Program-made: the position numbers and the translations under genes
Assembly: GCF_034190915.1 (NCBI RefSeq)
Contig: NW_026947484.1
Location: 186,490,982-186,554,981 of the forward strand
DNA length: 64,000 nt
From: Cavia porcellus
Lineage: Eukaryota; Chordata; Mammalia; Rodentia; Caviidae
Reading direction: 5' to 3'
Notes under the pieces: generated by a model
What the model was told of the DNA's origin: nothing
Databases searched by the model: none
What the model saw: only the letters and a program-made list of their open reading frames with translations
Shown: in pieces, positions 35,571 through 45,490 of the stretch
Layout: every line of letters starts with the position of its first letter
How positions within the stretch are numbered: position 1 is the stretch's first letter

Positions 35571-35626
35571 AGAAACAGGTTGAAAAAAAAAAAAAAAAGA
35601 AACAGGTTGAAAGGAAAAAAAAAAAA
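35571..35626 (+). repeat. direct repeat flanking a bare poly(A)
   Basis: 'agaaacaggttgaa' occurs at 35571-35584 and again from 35598, separated only by A residues. A second A-run follows at about 35614. This is either a tandem duplication or an insertion consisting only of a poly(A) tail with its target duplication. Confidence 0.8.
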
Positions 35627-35704
35627 AGATATTCTCACAAAGAAAAATTATAACCTAGAATCGTCCACATATTCCACACGTGTGTCTCATAAAACCTTAG
35701 AGCA

Positions 35705-35959
35705 AAAATGAAGCCCCAGCTGCCGCTGTCACTGCTGCCGCCACCACAGCCCCATCCAACTCCCAGCGCAGCCGCGGCGGTATGCATGAGCACCGCACCT
35801 TCCCCGGGGAGAAGAGATCCTGGCGCCCAGCGTTTCTAGGTGATTATGGCAAGCCTTTCAGTAACTCATCTTTCATCCCGCACTGACCCACGCCTCACCC
35901 CAGCGGCGCCTCCGGCACTGGCGCTGAATGAAAAAAGCCTAAAGATCTCCCTCCAGCAG
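35705..35959 (+). other. GC-rich exon-like segment with a donor site
   Basis: The segment shifts abruptly from AT-rich to GC-rich. It contains an ATG at 35708 opening a 44-codon Pro/Ala-rich frame, then a second frame reading '...PALALNEKSLKISLQQ' that ends at a plausible splice donor ('ccagcag|gtgaca', GT at 35960-35961). It lies just upstream of the CpG island. It may be an alternative upstream exon of the plus-strand unit, or a retrocopy fragment. The gene is not recognised. Confidence 0.25.
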
Positions 35960-35982
35960 GTGACACCCCCTTTGCACGCGTG

Positions 35983-36014
35983 CACACACACACACACATA
36001 CACACACACACACC
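35983..36014. repeat. (CA)n microsatellite
   Basis: Short interrupted CA run just before the CpG island. Confidence 0.9.
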
Positions 36015-36522
36015 ACTACTATGCGCCTGGAGAAAGAGATTGGGAGGGCGGGAGGATGGCAGGTGCCCACATAGGAGGTAAAAATCAATCTCAAAGCCTA
36101 CAGCCTAAGGAGGGAAATCCCAGCCCCTGCTGGGTGGGAAGATTTGGCATCAGCTACCTGCAGGGCGACCTGGCCCGCACGCCCACCCACGCACACCGGC
36201 TTGCGGCGCAGCACGGTATGCAGGCAGGAGGGTGGAACTGGACAGAGAGCCTCCACGCCCCCTTTGTCTCCACGTTCCCCAAATGACAGGAGAGGAAAGT
36301 TTATGAGCAGAGAGGTGGTTGCTTTCTGCTGGGTCAGTTTGACACCTCGCGGGAGGAGACAGCGCCAGGCATCACCCTCTCCCCTGTGCAGCCTCGGCTC
36401 TGCCCTCGTCCGCACCTTAAAACCTACGAGCCACCTGCTCCGCTGCCCCGGGCTGGAACCTGCTCGAGCTCCCCGGGCGCAGCGACTTCCCTCAGCCACT
36501 CTGGCTCGGGCGCCTCACTCAC

Positions 36523-36850
36523 CTCCAGCAGCGGAGCGTCCTCCTGGGCGCCCTACTGGGCCGCCTTGCTCCCGGCAGCGACGCGCATTCAGGCAGCTGC
36601 CGGAGACCCGCTCCCCGGGCACTGCTGCATTCCGCCTGCCTGCGTGGGAGAGCCAGCCGGCGAGCGCGCGGCGCGGGCGTACGCGAGTGTGTTTGTGCGA
36701 GTGTGCGGGGGTGCTAGTGTGCGCGCGCGCCGGGCGGGGTGAGGCGGATCACAGATCCCCGCTGGCGCCCATCCTGCTCTCGGCCTCCTCCGCCTCCTCC
36801 GCCCGGGGCTGCCGCTTGCGCAGGGTCCAGGTTTCAGGATCTCCTGTTTG
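36523..36850 (-). other. candidate minus-strand first exon (5' UTR)
   Basis: The minus strand reads 'cgctgctggag|gtgagtgagg', a near-consensus donor with GT at 36522-36521. The sequence upstream on that strand is GC-rich and holds only short ATG frames that close before the donor (7, 13 and about 11 codons), which looks like an untranslated leader with upstream ORFs. The start site is unknown and the right edge given here is a guess. Supporting evidence is only the donor and the CpG island. Confidence 0.35.
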
Positions 36851-36878
36851 TTTAATGAAAGGAAAGGAGCAAAAGGCT

Positions 36879-36919
36879 GGCGGGCGGGGGCAGGAGGGGG
36901 GCTGGAGGGGCGGGGAGGG
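36879..36919 (+). promoter_or_regulatory. G-quadruplex-prone promoter tract with SP1 boxes
   Basis: Six G-runs of three or more within 41 bases ('ggcgggcgggggcaggaggg' onward to 'ggagggg-c-gggg-aggg') with loops of one to five bases. It satisfies the usual G4 pattern and includes overlapping GC boxes. Confidence 0.75.
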
Positions 36920-37249
36920 CGCCAGGCGCGCATGCTCAGAGCAGGACACCGAGCGCTCTCGGGGCCAGCGTGCGAGGCGGAGAGGAGACAGGACTGCGCC
37001 CACCCGGGCCCCCAGGGCCGCGCGGAGTCCCCGATGGGCAGCAGGGAAACCCGATCGCAAATGCGCTGCGCGGGACTCCGGGACTCCCAGGGCGCTGCAA
37101 GCCGGTGGCGGGATCCCCACCCATCCTCGGAGACCCTTCTGATGCACGCCTTAGGTAACGGGGGCTCTCCTCGCCCTGGATATTCTTAGTGTTTGGGAGC
37201 GGGATCCCCTGGGCAGCTGTGATGCATCTGCCCAGAGGCCCAAGAGGAA

Positions 37250-37439
37250 CCACAGGCTTCAGGCGACAGCCTGACCTAAAGTGAGCTTCCTGATTTGTGT
37301 TTCTCCCATCCCAAGTTTCACTCTGTGGAGAGCATAAAAGGGCATCGTCCACTGGAATCCTCCAGACAGGTTTGATGATGGAGAGCAAAGAGGAACACAC
37401 GATGGTCCTCTTCCAAGGGACGAAGGGGAGTAAAGGAAG
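37250..37439 (+). other. candidate plus-strand first exon with start codon
   Basis: The exon ends at 37439 in 'aaggaag|gtgagtctc', a near-perfect donor with GT at 37440-37441. Two adjacent ATGs (37375 and 37378) begin a frame reading MMESKEEHTMVLFQG... that is open to the donor and ends with two bases of a split codon. The left boundary lies somewhere in the CpG island; an alternative, weaker donor exists at 37155 ('ccttag|gtaacg'). The protein start is not one I recognise. Confidence 0.35.
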
Positions 37440-37956
37440 GTGAGTCTCCTAGGGCCCCGTACTTAACCCTTCTTGGTACCCGAATTAAAGGGGGAAGACA
37501 TTGGCTCTATTCAGGAGGGCAAAAAGAACAATGGAGCTATTGTCTGGCTTGAGTCAAATGCCAGAAAGAGTCTAGGTCTTCATAAGTAGGACTCTGGATA
37601 CTTGGTTAAGTAGAAGAACTGTCAACCCGAAGAGAGTCCAGGAAGAGAACCTGAACCTGAGATGGCTCTGGTAACCTGAGGCCAGGGGCGGACTCTGCGC
37701 GTGGAGTGGAAACTCTTCTTTGGTGAGATTGTCCTGTGAGCAGCCCAGGCCAATGGTTAGAACCTATTTACAATCTTCCACTGTCCCAGCCCTCTTTAAC
37801 CACACTCCTTGTCTAACACCCTGTTCTCTCCCCTGTAGAAGAAAAGGCACCCCAAGCAGGGAACTTCCCACAGAATTATTCCTACCTCCTGTGTATTCAT
37901 TTTATGTTCCTCCTGAAAAGGACCACTTTTTGGTCACCCTAGCTGCAGAAAGATAG
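37375..37956 (+). CDS. candidate spliced small ORF, 60 codons, two exons
   Basis: Joining 37375-37439 to 37839-37956 keeps one frame open for 60 codons to a TAG. The intron (37440-37838, 399 bp) has GTGAGT at its start and 'ttctctcccctgtag' at its end. The first part is charged (begins MMESKEEHTM), the second is proline- and aromatic-rich (contains 'FLPPVYSFYVPPEKDHF'). No domain, signal peptide or membrane segment is evident and no known family was recognised. Exon 2 appears to continue to a donor at 38020, so the stop lies 63 bases before the next junction, which would make the transcript a borderline target of nonsense-mediated decay. It may therefore be a long noncoding RNA or a 5' leader rather than a true protein. 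A 60-codon frame arises by chance often enough that confidence is low. Confidence 0.2.
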
Positions 37957-38019
37957 AGAACAGCCTATCTTTTCCAACCTTTCATTAAAGATCACCTCTG
38001 AGTGCTTCCACTTCGCCGT
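37839..38019 (+). other. candidate internal exon
   Basis: Left edge: pyrimidine-rich acceptor 'ctgttctctcccctgtag' with AG at 37837-37838. Right edge: donor 'cgt|gtaagtgag' with GT at 38020-38021. Both are strong by eye and the 181-base length is typical of an internal exon. It follows the CpG-island exon at an ordinary spacing. Confidence 0.35.
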
Positions 38020-38428
38020 GTAAGTGAGCAGATGCCTTCTTGCTGAACTCTGACCCACGTCCCATTCATCTTTCCAGGAATAATGCTGAGTGACACTCGA
38101 ACAGCAGGACAATTAGATCAAATCCTAGAGTGCACCCAGAGCAGAGAAAGCAGCATGTCTAAATACCAAAAACAAAAACAAAGTTTAGGAGAAAGGCAGA
38201 GGAAGGCAAGAAGGATGAGGAAGTTCTTTGTAAAAAGTGTTTAGGGTGTAGTGGCAGGTGCCTTCTGGTGGTTCACTGAAAGGAGCAGAATTGTAGCGCT
38301 ACCTACTTAAGGGACAGAAGACTGAATCCCCATCCATCGGGTAGGCTGGGGGTCAGATTCTCCTGAAAAGTAGCAAATCATTTATGGTGAACCACTCAAA
38401 ATATTTGGGGCTGCTATTTCTTTGCCAG

Positions 38429-38654
38429 TTTTTATCAAGCCTTCTCTTTGGGATTGGGCTAGGAAGGTATATAAGACAGATCTGTCACAGCAGTCTCAGA
38501 ACAGTGAACAGTGTTCAGGGGAATTTCAAGGTGTCTGCATTAGCAGGACCAGCTTGCTTCCTGGAGGCAGGAAAGTCGTGCTTCCTGCCCTGAAATCACA
38601 TAAGCACTGGGTAAGAGGTGAATCCAAGAACGAGGGGAAAATCAGGACAGAGAG
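38429..38654 (+). other. weak candidate exon
   Basis: Acceptor-like 'ctatttctttgccag' (AG at 38427-38428) and donor-like 'gagag|gtaagctt' (GT at 38655-38656) bound 226 bases that are open in one frame. Such pairs arise often by chance, so this is recorded only because of its position downstream of the other candidate exons. Confidence 0.15.
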
Positions 38655-38994
38655 GTAAGCTTGGCTGACTCACCTTTGCAGTTTTACCGGTAAAAAATAA
38701 AACAAAGGTACTTTCTCCTGCAGTATTATCCAAGAACACTTTCTTTTGTCTGAGCCTGGCATAGGGTTAGGAGGATGGAGACACCACTGCCTTCAGTGCA
38801 CAGAAACACCCTGTTCATTATCACAAAGCATAACGTAGCTCCAAAAAAGTCCAGGATGAAGGATTCCTTATAAATTCAGAATTGTCAGTAAGGTAAAATC
38901 CTTTTGTGGTCCTTCTGCTACAAGACACTGAATGAGCAGTTCTGGAATAGAATTTTACTGTTTGGGAAGAATTGAGAGTCAGGGAACACAAGTG

Positions 38995-39090
38995 CTATTA
39001 AATGAGGTGATGTACATAAAATACTTTACAGTGCCGCACACATAGCCAGCTCTTTGTAACTTGTGGTTATTAACATTTTCGTCATTATGA
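38995..39090 (+). mobile_element. MIR SINE 3' part
   Basis: 'attaaatgaggtgatgtaca' followed by 'acagtgccgcacacatagcc' and 'ttgtggttattaacattttc' is the 3' half of MIR. Confidence 0.7.
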
Positions 39091-41630
39091 TTTTTTTAAA
39101 GATGAAAATTTTTTTCCTATGCTTAAACAAATAAAATCAATAAAAGCCACATGCCAGAAGCAAAATTCTGGTCTCCTCCAATCACCTCCTCACCCATCAC
39201 ACTGATGCATTTAAATACTAACAATAAAAAGCTTGGTATAAAAATGTGTGACAATTTGAATGACTACTAACTCCATCCGTCATCCTTCGAAACACAAAGT
39301 TAGATATAATGGTGAAATCACACTGTGTTTCATGGTGTCCCTCAAGCACTTTTTGCCATTCACATCCCAGTGTGATTATATCTCTCTGCCTAACAGCGTC
39401 TCTTGGTGTAACAGCCCAGCTACACTGGTAGGCCAAGCTTTGTGGGGTTTGTTTGTTACCCTCCTAATTTTAGCTATTTAATGTGTTGCTCTTCCTGGAT
39501 CATAAAATTCCCAAAACCAATTAGTATGCACACATCTGTTTCCTAAATTTGGATTTCAGTTTGGAAATCATCCTCTTTACCTAAATAAAGGACAATGCCT
39601 AAATGCTACACTTCCCTTCAAAAGCAAATGTGGGTATGTTTAATGATTTTGCCTCTCATGTTAGCAAAATAGTACAGTATGATAGTCTGGCTATCTTTGA
39701 AAAAAAAATATATATATATCAGAACTACAGAACTAGCTATTTAATTTTAAATCTAGTTGTTCAAACATAACTGATATAAAATAAATTCTATAATTAACAG
39801 AAACAAGTAATATATAAAAATATTCAATGTTAAATTCTCTAGAGTTATGAATACACTAAAGATGACTCTTGATTCTTGGAAAATTATGTGAAAATAGCTT
39901 CAGTAGTCTTATATTGATGAAATACACAACTTTCCAGGGATGCAATATGTACCTAATTTCTGTTCTGAATATGCAATATCCCATTTTCATTTGAACTATA
40001 TGTTGCCTATAATTTTGATCATTTCTAAATACCACCCAATGAGACAATTATATAAGTTTTTCTTCTGGAAATTTCATGTTTATAACAGTCTTTTCTGGTT
40101 TAGTGAAAATGTTAAGCCATAATTATAAGGGCTAATGATATCTTTATGTAAAAATCAAAAATTTCAGACAATCAACAACTATTACAAAATATCTCCTTAA
40201 CTTCTTTATATACTCTTATTATAATTCCTGAGACGATAAGTCTTCTTTTAAAAACTGTTGGACTTACCCTCACCTGGCTTGGTTGTAAACCATTCAGAGA
40301 CAGGTTTATTTATTTTTCTATTTTCCTGGTGGCCTGTGAAAGTAAGAAAGTAGTATGCTTTTACCAAATATATAAAGAGTGAATTAATAAATACATATTC
40401 CCAAATTAATTGCTGATGTTGGTGCTCTTTGTAGATAATGAAGTCAATTGACACTATATTTTAAGCTTTTGTTTGTTTTGTTTGTTGTGTTTGTTTGTGA
40501 TCCAAAAAATGAGTTGAGTTGAGACGAGAAAGCAAAGGAGGTTTCTGCAGACAGTTTTTAGCTCCTTGGAAACATATGTCAAGCCCATTGTGATTTTTAT
40601 GGTTCAGAAAGCAAATGAGTTTGGGTTCGAAGTGTATTATTATTCAAATGACAACTTCATGCTGGCCAACTAATCCACTAGAATAATGTCCTAATTTACT
40701 AAACTTTCCCACAAGTAGGATGAGGTAGGGTTGTAGTATAGTGGTTAGAACTTTTTTGACCTCGAAAGAATTAATTCAAAAAATGTAAAGAATCAGCCTC
40801 AAGATTTCACCCCTAGCATTTCAACTGTAACTGTCTTGAGTAAAGGAAACAGCAGACTTTCATTCTGTTTCCATGGTAGGGACTTGGGTGATGAGGAACA
40901 GGTGGGGGCAGAGGAAGGGAAGTGAAAGTCTCAGCTCTGATTGCAGCCATGCAGAGCCAGGGAAAGCAAAATGAGAGGACCAGGTGAGCATTTCATATTA
41001 TCTTTTTCCTGCATTCACACATCCAGTAAGAAAGCTTTTTGAGAATTATGGGAAGAATATCTAAAGAAGCTTTAGCCCTTTATAACCTAATCTCAGAAAT
41101 AACACACCACCAATTCTGCCATGTTCTATCAATCACACACAGCATTCTTGTTACCCCTTCATATCCTTTGATGCGTAAGTATCCTCATGTACTGTGGTTT
41201 AGATTTTGGGTTGAAACATTATTTTGCCCAGAACCAAAAACAAGTGCCGACGTGTGTCAGCACAAGTGGTGGTACCTAGATGCCTACCATTGATTCCCTC
41301 ACTGGCTTTACTTCCCTGTGCTGTCGCACTTTTCTCAAAGTCCTCATTAGGAACTGTGAGAATCTTGCCTCATTTACCCCATATCTTCTTACCTCATATA
41401 TTCTTGACTTCACATGCTGCCAATATTCCATTGTTGGTGTTTCCTGTCTGTAGATTCTGCCCCAAAACAAGAAAGACAATCTGTTAAAACCTAGGTCTTG
41501 TTTCATTCTGTCCCGGACTACCAAACTGGAACCTCAGTGGCTGGTACATGATAGCAGTGTCTTCACTTTTACCACCTTTAAAATGAGACGGCTGAGCCGA
41601 ATGACTCACTCGTCACTTTCCAACAGTGTA
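39091..41630. other. unique AT-rich DNA
   Basis: No gene or repeat recognised. Small (TA)n at about 39709-39718 and a (GTTT)n-like run at about 40470-40498. Confidence 0.35.
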
Positions 41631-41635
41631 TTCCA

Positions 41636-41837
41636 AAGGTCAACAAACTTATTCTGTAATGAACCAGATAATAAGGATTTTAGGCTTTGTGAACCAGATG
41701 GTCTCTGTCACAACGACTCAACTCTACGGCCACAGACAATGCCTGAAAGAATGAGAATGGCTATGTTCCAGTATATTTTTTTTATAAAAACACGGTGAGC
41801 TGGATTTGGCCACTGAGCTACAATTTGCCAGCTCCGA
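41636..41837. mobile_element. hAT-Charlie-type nonautonomous DNA transposon
   Basis: 'aggtcaacaaacttattctg', 'ggattttaggctttgtgaac', 'cagatggtctctgtcacaac' and 'ctggatttggccactgagct' followed by 'acaatttgccagctcc' follow a well-known MER element with 'gtcagcaaac...' and '...gtttgcc' ends. The 71-codon frame over it is not a gene. Confidence 0.75.
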
Positions 41838-42285
41838 GTTTAATCTTTTCTCTTCTACTTCCCTTTGTCACCAGCAGTGCCTTTGGTAAAAGGTATTTGA
41901 ATCTTGCTGTCTGTCGTGTCTGTAGGAGAAAAAAAAATGATTTGGTGCAGGAAATCTTTGTCTGTTGTCATTTTAGGCACCACTTGTCAGCAAGCATGGC
42001 TTTGACATTGTTTTTAAAATACTCTTAAATCTTTCTGTGTGTTTGTAAACCAGTAGACTATGCTTTGCACATGAAACAATGGCAGTAATAGCACCTCTGC
42101 TATTTTTAGCCTAAAACCAACTCACGTAGACTTAGAATATAAATATATTCTAATTACAACTAATATTTAGAAAACTGCTTCAGTAAAGATAAACAAACTT
42201 AAACTCAACTAAAATTAAGCATTATTTACACAGTGTCATTATAGGATGAACAACTCTCCTGAGATAACTCCTACAAATGGAACTG
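41838..42285. other. unique DNA
   Basis: Nothing recognised. Confidence 0.35.
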
Positions 42286-43002
42286 CTGGCTGAGCATTCC
42301 TACAACATTCAACCCAAGTTATAAAATTAAGCCCATCTAAAAATTTTCATCTTCTATAGTGATCTACAGATTCAATGCAATCCCTATCAAAATCACAACA
42401 CTTTTGTAGAAATCGAGAAATTAAATCCCAAACTTTATGTGGAATTTCAGTGGACTCCAAACAACCAAAACAAAACAGAATAAAATTGGGGGGTTTTATT
42501 CACGGTGATTTCAAAACTTACTACAAAACTAATCAAAACAGTGTGGTAGTGGAGTAAAGATAGACATATAGACTACAGAAATAGAATGGAGGGCCCAGAA
42601 ATAAACCATCACATATGGTCAAATGATTTTTGACAAATGTGCCAAAATGTTTAAAGGAGAAAACACAGTCTTTTCAACAAACGGTGCTGGGAGAACTGCT
42701 TATCCACATGCAAAATAATGAAGTTAGACTTCTCTTTATACAATATATACAACTTTACATTAAACGGACCAAAAGCCTAAATATAATAATGAAAACTGTA
42801 AAGCTTTGAAAGAAAACACAGTAGGAAAGCTTAATAACAGTGGATTTGGCAATGATTTACTTGGATGTGACACCAAACACAAGTGACAAAATAAAAATGT
42901 AGATAAACTGGTCCGCATCTAAACTAAAAACTTCTAAATATCATAGGACATTATCAAAAGAGTGAAAATAGAATGTAAGAAAATGTTGGCGAATCATATA
43001 TA

Positions 43003-43531
43003 CATGGGGTGGTCAAAATAGAAGGTGGGCTTTAAATAAAAAGTTCATTATAGTAAAAGACAGATTACATTTAATTCCCACAGAGAACTGCGTCTCACCT
43101 TGAATATACTTTCCCCCCTCATCCTTACCACTTTCTGAAGCAGTTCTGAAAGTTCTCTTCCCTACCTTTATGAGATAGGATAAAAAATGCAGGGATTGAT
43201 GCTGCTAAATGCTCTCCAGTGGGAAGAAAGCTCATGGAACATGATGCAGTGTCCTCATTCACCTTATTTACCAGCTTGGGCACCATGCTGCTTCTAACTC
43301 TGCACCAGAGTTACAATGATCATGACAAGTAAGCCTTTTGACTCAATTCAGAATACCGTGAAAACGCAACTTAAGACACAGACGAGGACTCCCAGAATGG
43401 CTTCAGAAAATGCCAAATAATAATAATAATAATAATAATGGCATACGTGTATTTGAAGCAAGGAGAGTACTTGGAGTACTTTAGTAAATTTCTTAAATTT
43501 AAAAATTCACCTTGTTTGTTGGTCTACCATG
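43003..43531 (+). mobile_element. mariner-like DNA transposon (decayed) with TA duplication
   Basis: About 529 bp lying between TA dinucleotides at 43001-43002 and 43532-43533, precisely where L1 sequence breaks and resumes. The left end 'catggggtggtcaaaatag' resembles mariner terminal repeats (compare 'gaggggtgttcaaaaag'), and the right end reversed reads 'catggtagaccaac', an imperfect inverted copy. Near 43397-43465 the plus strand recalls the tryptophan-containing C-terminal end of a mariner transposase ('WLQKMPNN', then asparagines from a (TAA)n expansion, then a Phe-Glu pair). Length suggests a deleted copy of a ~1.3-kb element. Confidence 0.65.
43417..43440. repeat. (AAT)n microsatellite
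   Basis: About eight AAT/TAA units inside the mariner-like element. Confidence 0.9.
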
Positions 43532-43575
43532 TATGACAAGATAATATCCAGAATATATAAAGTATTTGCAAACCA

Positions 43576-43576
43576 C

Positions 43577-43613
<37 letters not shown>
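43576..43613. repeat. (TA)n microsatellite
   Basis: 'gtgtgtatatatatatatat' continuing to 43613, expanded inside the L1. Confidence 0.95.
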
Positions 43614-43617
<4 letters not shown>

Positions 43618-44057
43618 CTGACCCAGAATATACAAAGAGCCCCTATAATTAAAAAGTAATTAATTAATGAGCAAATAGTCAAACAAAAATTTCTCCAATG
43701 AAGATATACAAATAACCAATAAGCTCAGGAAAATATGTTCAACTTCACTAATCCTTAGGAAAATGCAAATCAAAATCACGGTGAAATATTGCTTCATGTC
43801 CATTGGGATGGCTCCTATAAAAGTGAAAAATTAGAAAAAAAAAAAGAAACAGGAACTAACAAGTGTTGAAGAGGAATTGAGACTTTATGTTCTACTGGTG
43901 AGAATTTAAAATGGTGCAGTCACTATAGCAGCCATTCAAAAAGTGAACACAGAATTACCATATGATAGAGCAAGTCTGCTTCTGGATATATAACTTTAAA
44001 GTTTGAAAGCCAGGACATGGAAACATATTTGTACTCCTATTTTTATAGAAACATTAA

Positions 44058-44158
44058 TTTTTTTGCCCTTCTTTTTTTTCCCAGTACCAGGCATCGAGCT
44101 CATGACCCAATGCTTGCCAGCCAGGCGCTTATACAACTGAGCTAAATCCTCAACCCCA
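44058..44158 (-). mobile_element. ID-type SINE inside the L1
   Basis: 'cagtaccaggcatcgagctc', 'caatgcttgccagccaggcg' and 'tacaactgagctaaatcctc' are the reverse complement of ID. L1 sequence continues on both sides. Confidence 0.85.
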
Positions 44159-44709
44159 TTGGCAGCATTTATTAACAATAACCAAAAGGTGAAAATAACT
44201 TAAGTGTTAAATGAGGAGATTAGCATTTACCATCTGCACCCCGTACAACATTATTTTGCTTTGAAAAGGAAGAAAATTCTGACACACACTATAATATGGA
44301 TAAACCTTGAAGACCAAGTGAAGTGAGCTAAGTGAAAAGTCCAAATCTGTATGATTCCACCTACACGAAGTGCCTGGAATAGTTAAAGTAATAAAAACAC
44401 GAGATAAAAAGGAGGCTGCCATGAGTTATAATCTGGAGGAATAGGAAGTCATTATATTATTTATGTGTACACACTTGCAGTCTGATTAACGTTTGATAAA
44501 ATGATAAAAGTTCTAGAGAGGGATGATATCAATGTTTATATTTTTAAAATATGTACTTTTGTGATGTGCATATTTTAAGATAGTTTTTGTTTACTACCTT
44601 GAAGCAAACTTTCCCCACTGAAATACTTCTATTAGCAATAGCCATGTTTTAGTAAAAAAAGGTTATCAGGTGGACCTTGAATTATTTCCAGATCTGAAAA
44701 TAAATTCTT

Positions 44710-45343
44710 TTTTTTTAATTTGGAGAAAAAATTCAAAACAGAAAAAAGGGTAAAAATAATACAGAATTTCAAAACAAATAACAGTAAGAAATCACTGGTT
44801 GATAAATCACATATTGTTACCTTAGAAGTTGTTCAAGTTACAAAATCAAAGCATAAAAAGTGGACAATCAAGTAATGAAAGTACAAACTATTCTGTTTGA
44901 TAAACTAACAAAAACTTAGTAGTATGGTTATCTATCTTATACATTTAAATATACATACAGTTGTACCCTTTAGAGTACTTTCTTTCCCTTTCATTATTAT
45001 AGTATCTATTATACATGTTGGATCTTATTATTCTTTCAGTTTTTTATTTTTCTATACTAGAGAAACAATAAATTTACAAATATGAATATGATTTATTTCA
45101 GTTATGAGGATAGTCCCAAGTTATTCCATTTACCTATAAAAGCCTCAAGATCATCCTTTTTATGGTAGAACAATTTGTAACAGCTAGATTTTGGAAACAA
45201 CCAAAATGCCCATCAATTGCAAATGAAGAAGATGTGGTATTTTTATACAATGGAATACCACTTGGCTATAAAAGATGATGATCTTGAGGCCTTTATAGGA
45301 AAATGGAGGTAACTTGAGACTTAAGGCAATAAATCAGACTCAT
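44710..45343 (-). mobile_element. LINE-1 with 5' inversion (twin-priming structure)
   Basis: 44710-45163 is the L1 3' UTR and extreme ORF2 C-terminus in minus orientation. From about 45165 to 45343 the L1 switches to plus orientation ('gattttggaaacaaccaaaa', 'tgcccatcaattgcaaatga', 'ggccttta taggaaaatgg'). About 75 bp of L1 sequence near 'cttgaggc..ttataggaaaatgg' is present in both orientations. The whole is bounded by an 18-bp imperfect direct repeat: 'atctgaaaataaattctt' (44692-44709) and 'atctgaagagaaattctt' (45344-45361). This fits one retrotransposition event with twin priming. Confidence 0.85.
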
Positions 45344-45369
45344 ATCTGAAGAGAAATTCTTTAAATTCA

Positions 45370-45490
45370 TACCCATTGGCAATTCATTCTAAGCCTCATT
45401 TTCCTTGTGTTTAAAATATAAAGAATAATTAATCTCACCAAATTGTGAGAATTACCATGAAAACTGTGTAGCAAGTAATGAGTACTAGTT
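45370..45490 (+). mobile_element. MIR SINE (diverged)
   Basis: 'taagcctcattttccttgtg' followed by 'tttaaaatataaagaataat' and 'aattgtgagaattaccatga' follows the MIR 3' half ('cctcagtttcctcatctgtaaaatg...'). Confidence 0.6.

Larger units (their letters stand above)
36140..37240. promoter_or_regulatory. CpG island, probable (divergent) promoter
   Basis: About 1.1 kb of GC-rich, CpG-dense DNA in an otherwise AT-rich window; it is the only CpG island present. It has GC boxes ('ggagggGCGGGGagg' near 36906-36917), an NRF1-like 'gcgcgcatgc' at about 36926-36935, an alternating purine-pyrimidine 'gtgtgcgcgcgcgcc' at about 36717, and no clear TATA box. Strong splice donors lie at its left side on the minus strand (36522) and just past its right side on the plus strand (37440), which suggests transcription leaving in both directions. 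The many long frames on both strands are expected in GC-rich DNA and are not called as genes. Confidence 0.85.
42290..44575 (+). mobile_element. LINE-1 ORF2 3' half and 3' UTR, interrupted by two transposons
   Basis: Sense-strand L1 with 'ttcaatgcaatccctatcaa', 'cagtgtggtagtggagtaaa', 'caacaaacggtgctgggaga', 'aatatccagaatatataaag', 'gtccattgggatggctccta' and 'ggataaaccttgaagaccaa' in the canonical order, ending with a 3' UTR-like 'gataaaagttctagagaggg'. The ORF2 frame is broken many times. It is an old copy, interrupted at 43003-43531 by a mariner-like element and at about 44060-44158 by an ID SINE. Confidence 0.9.

Noticed and set aside
36144..37142. 332-codon plus frame and several 110-150-codon frames on both strands in the CpG island
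   Set aside because: GC-rich DNA has few stop codons, so overlapping long frames on both strands are expected. Composition is Arg/Pro/Ala/Gly-rich, and no family was recognised. The transcript model does not need them.
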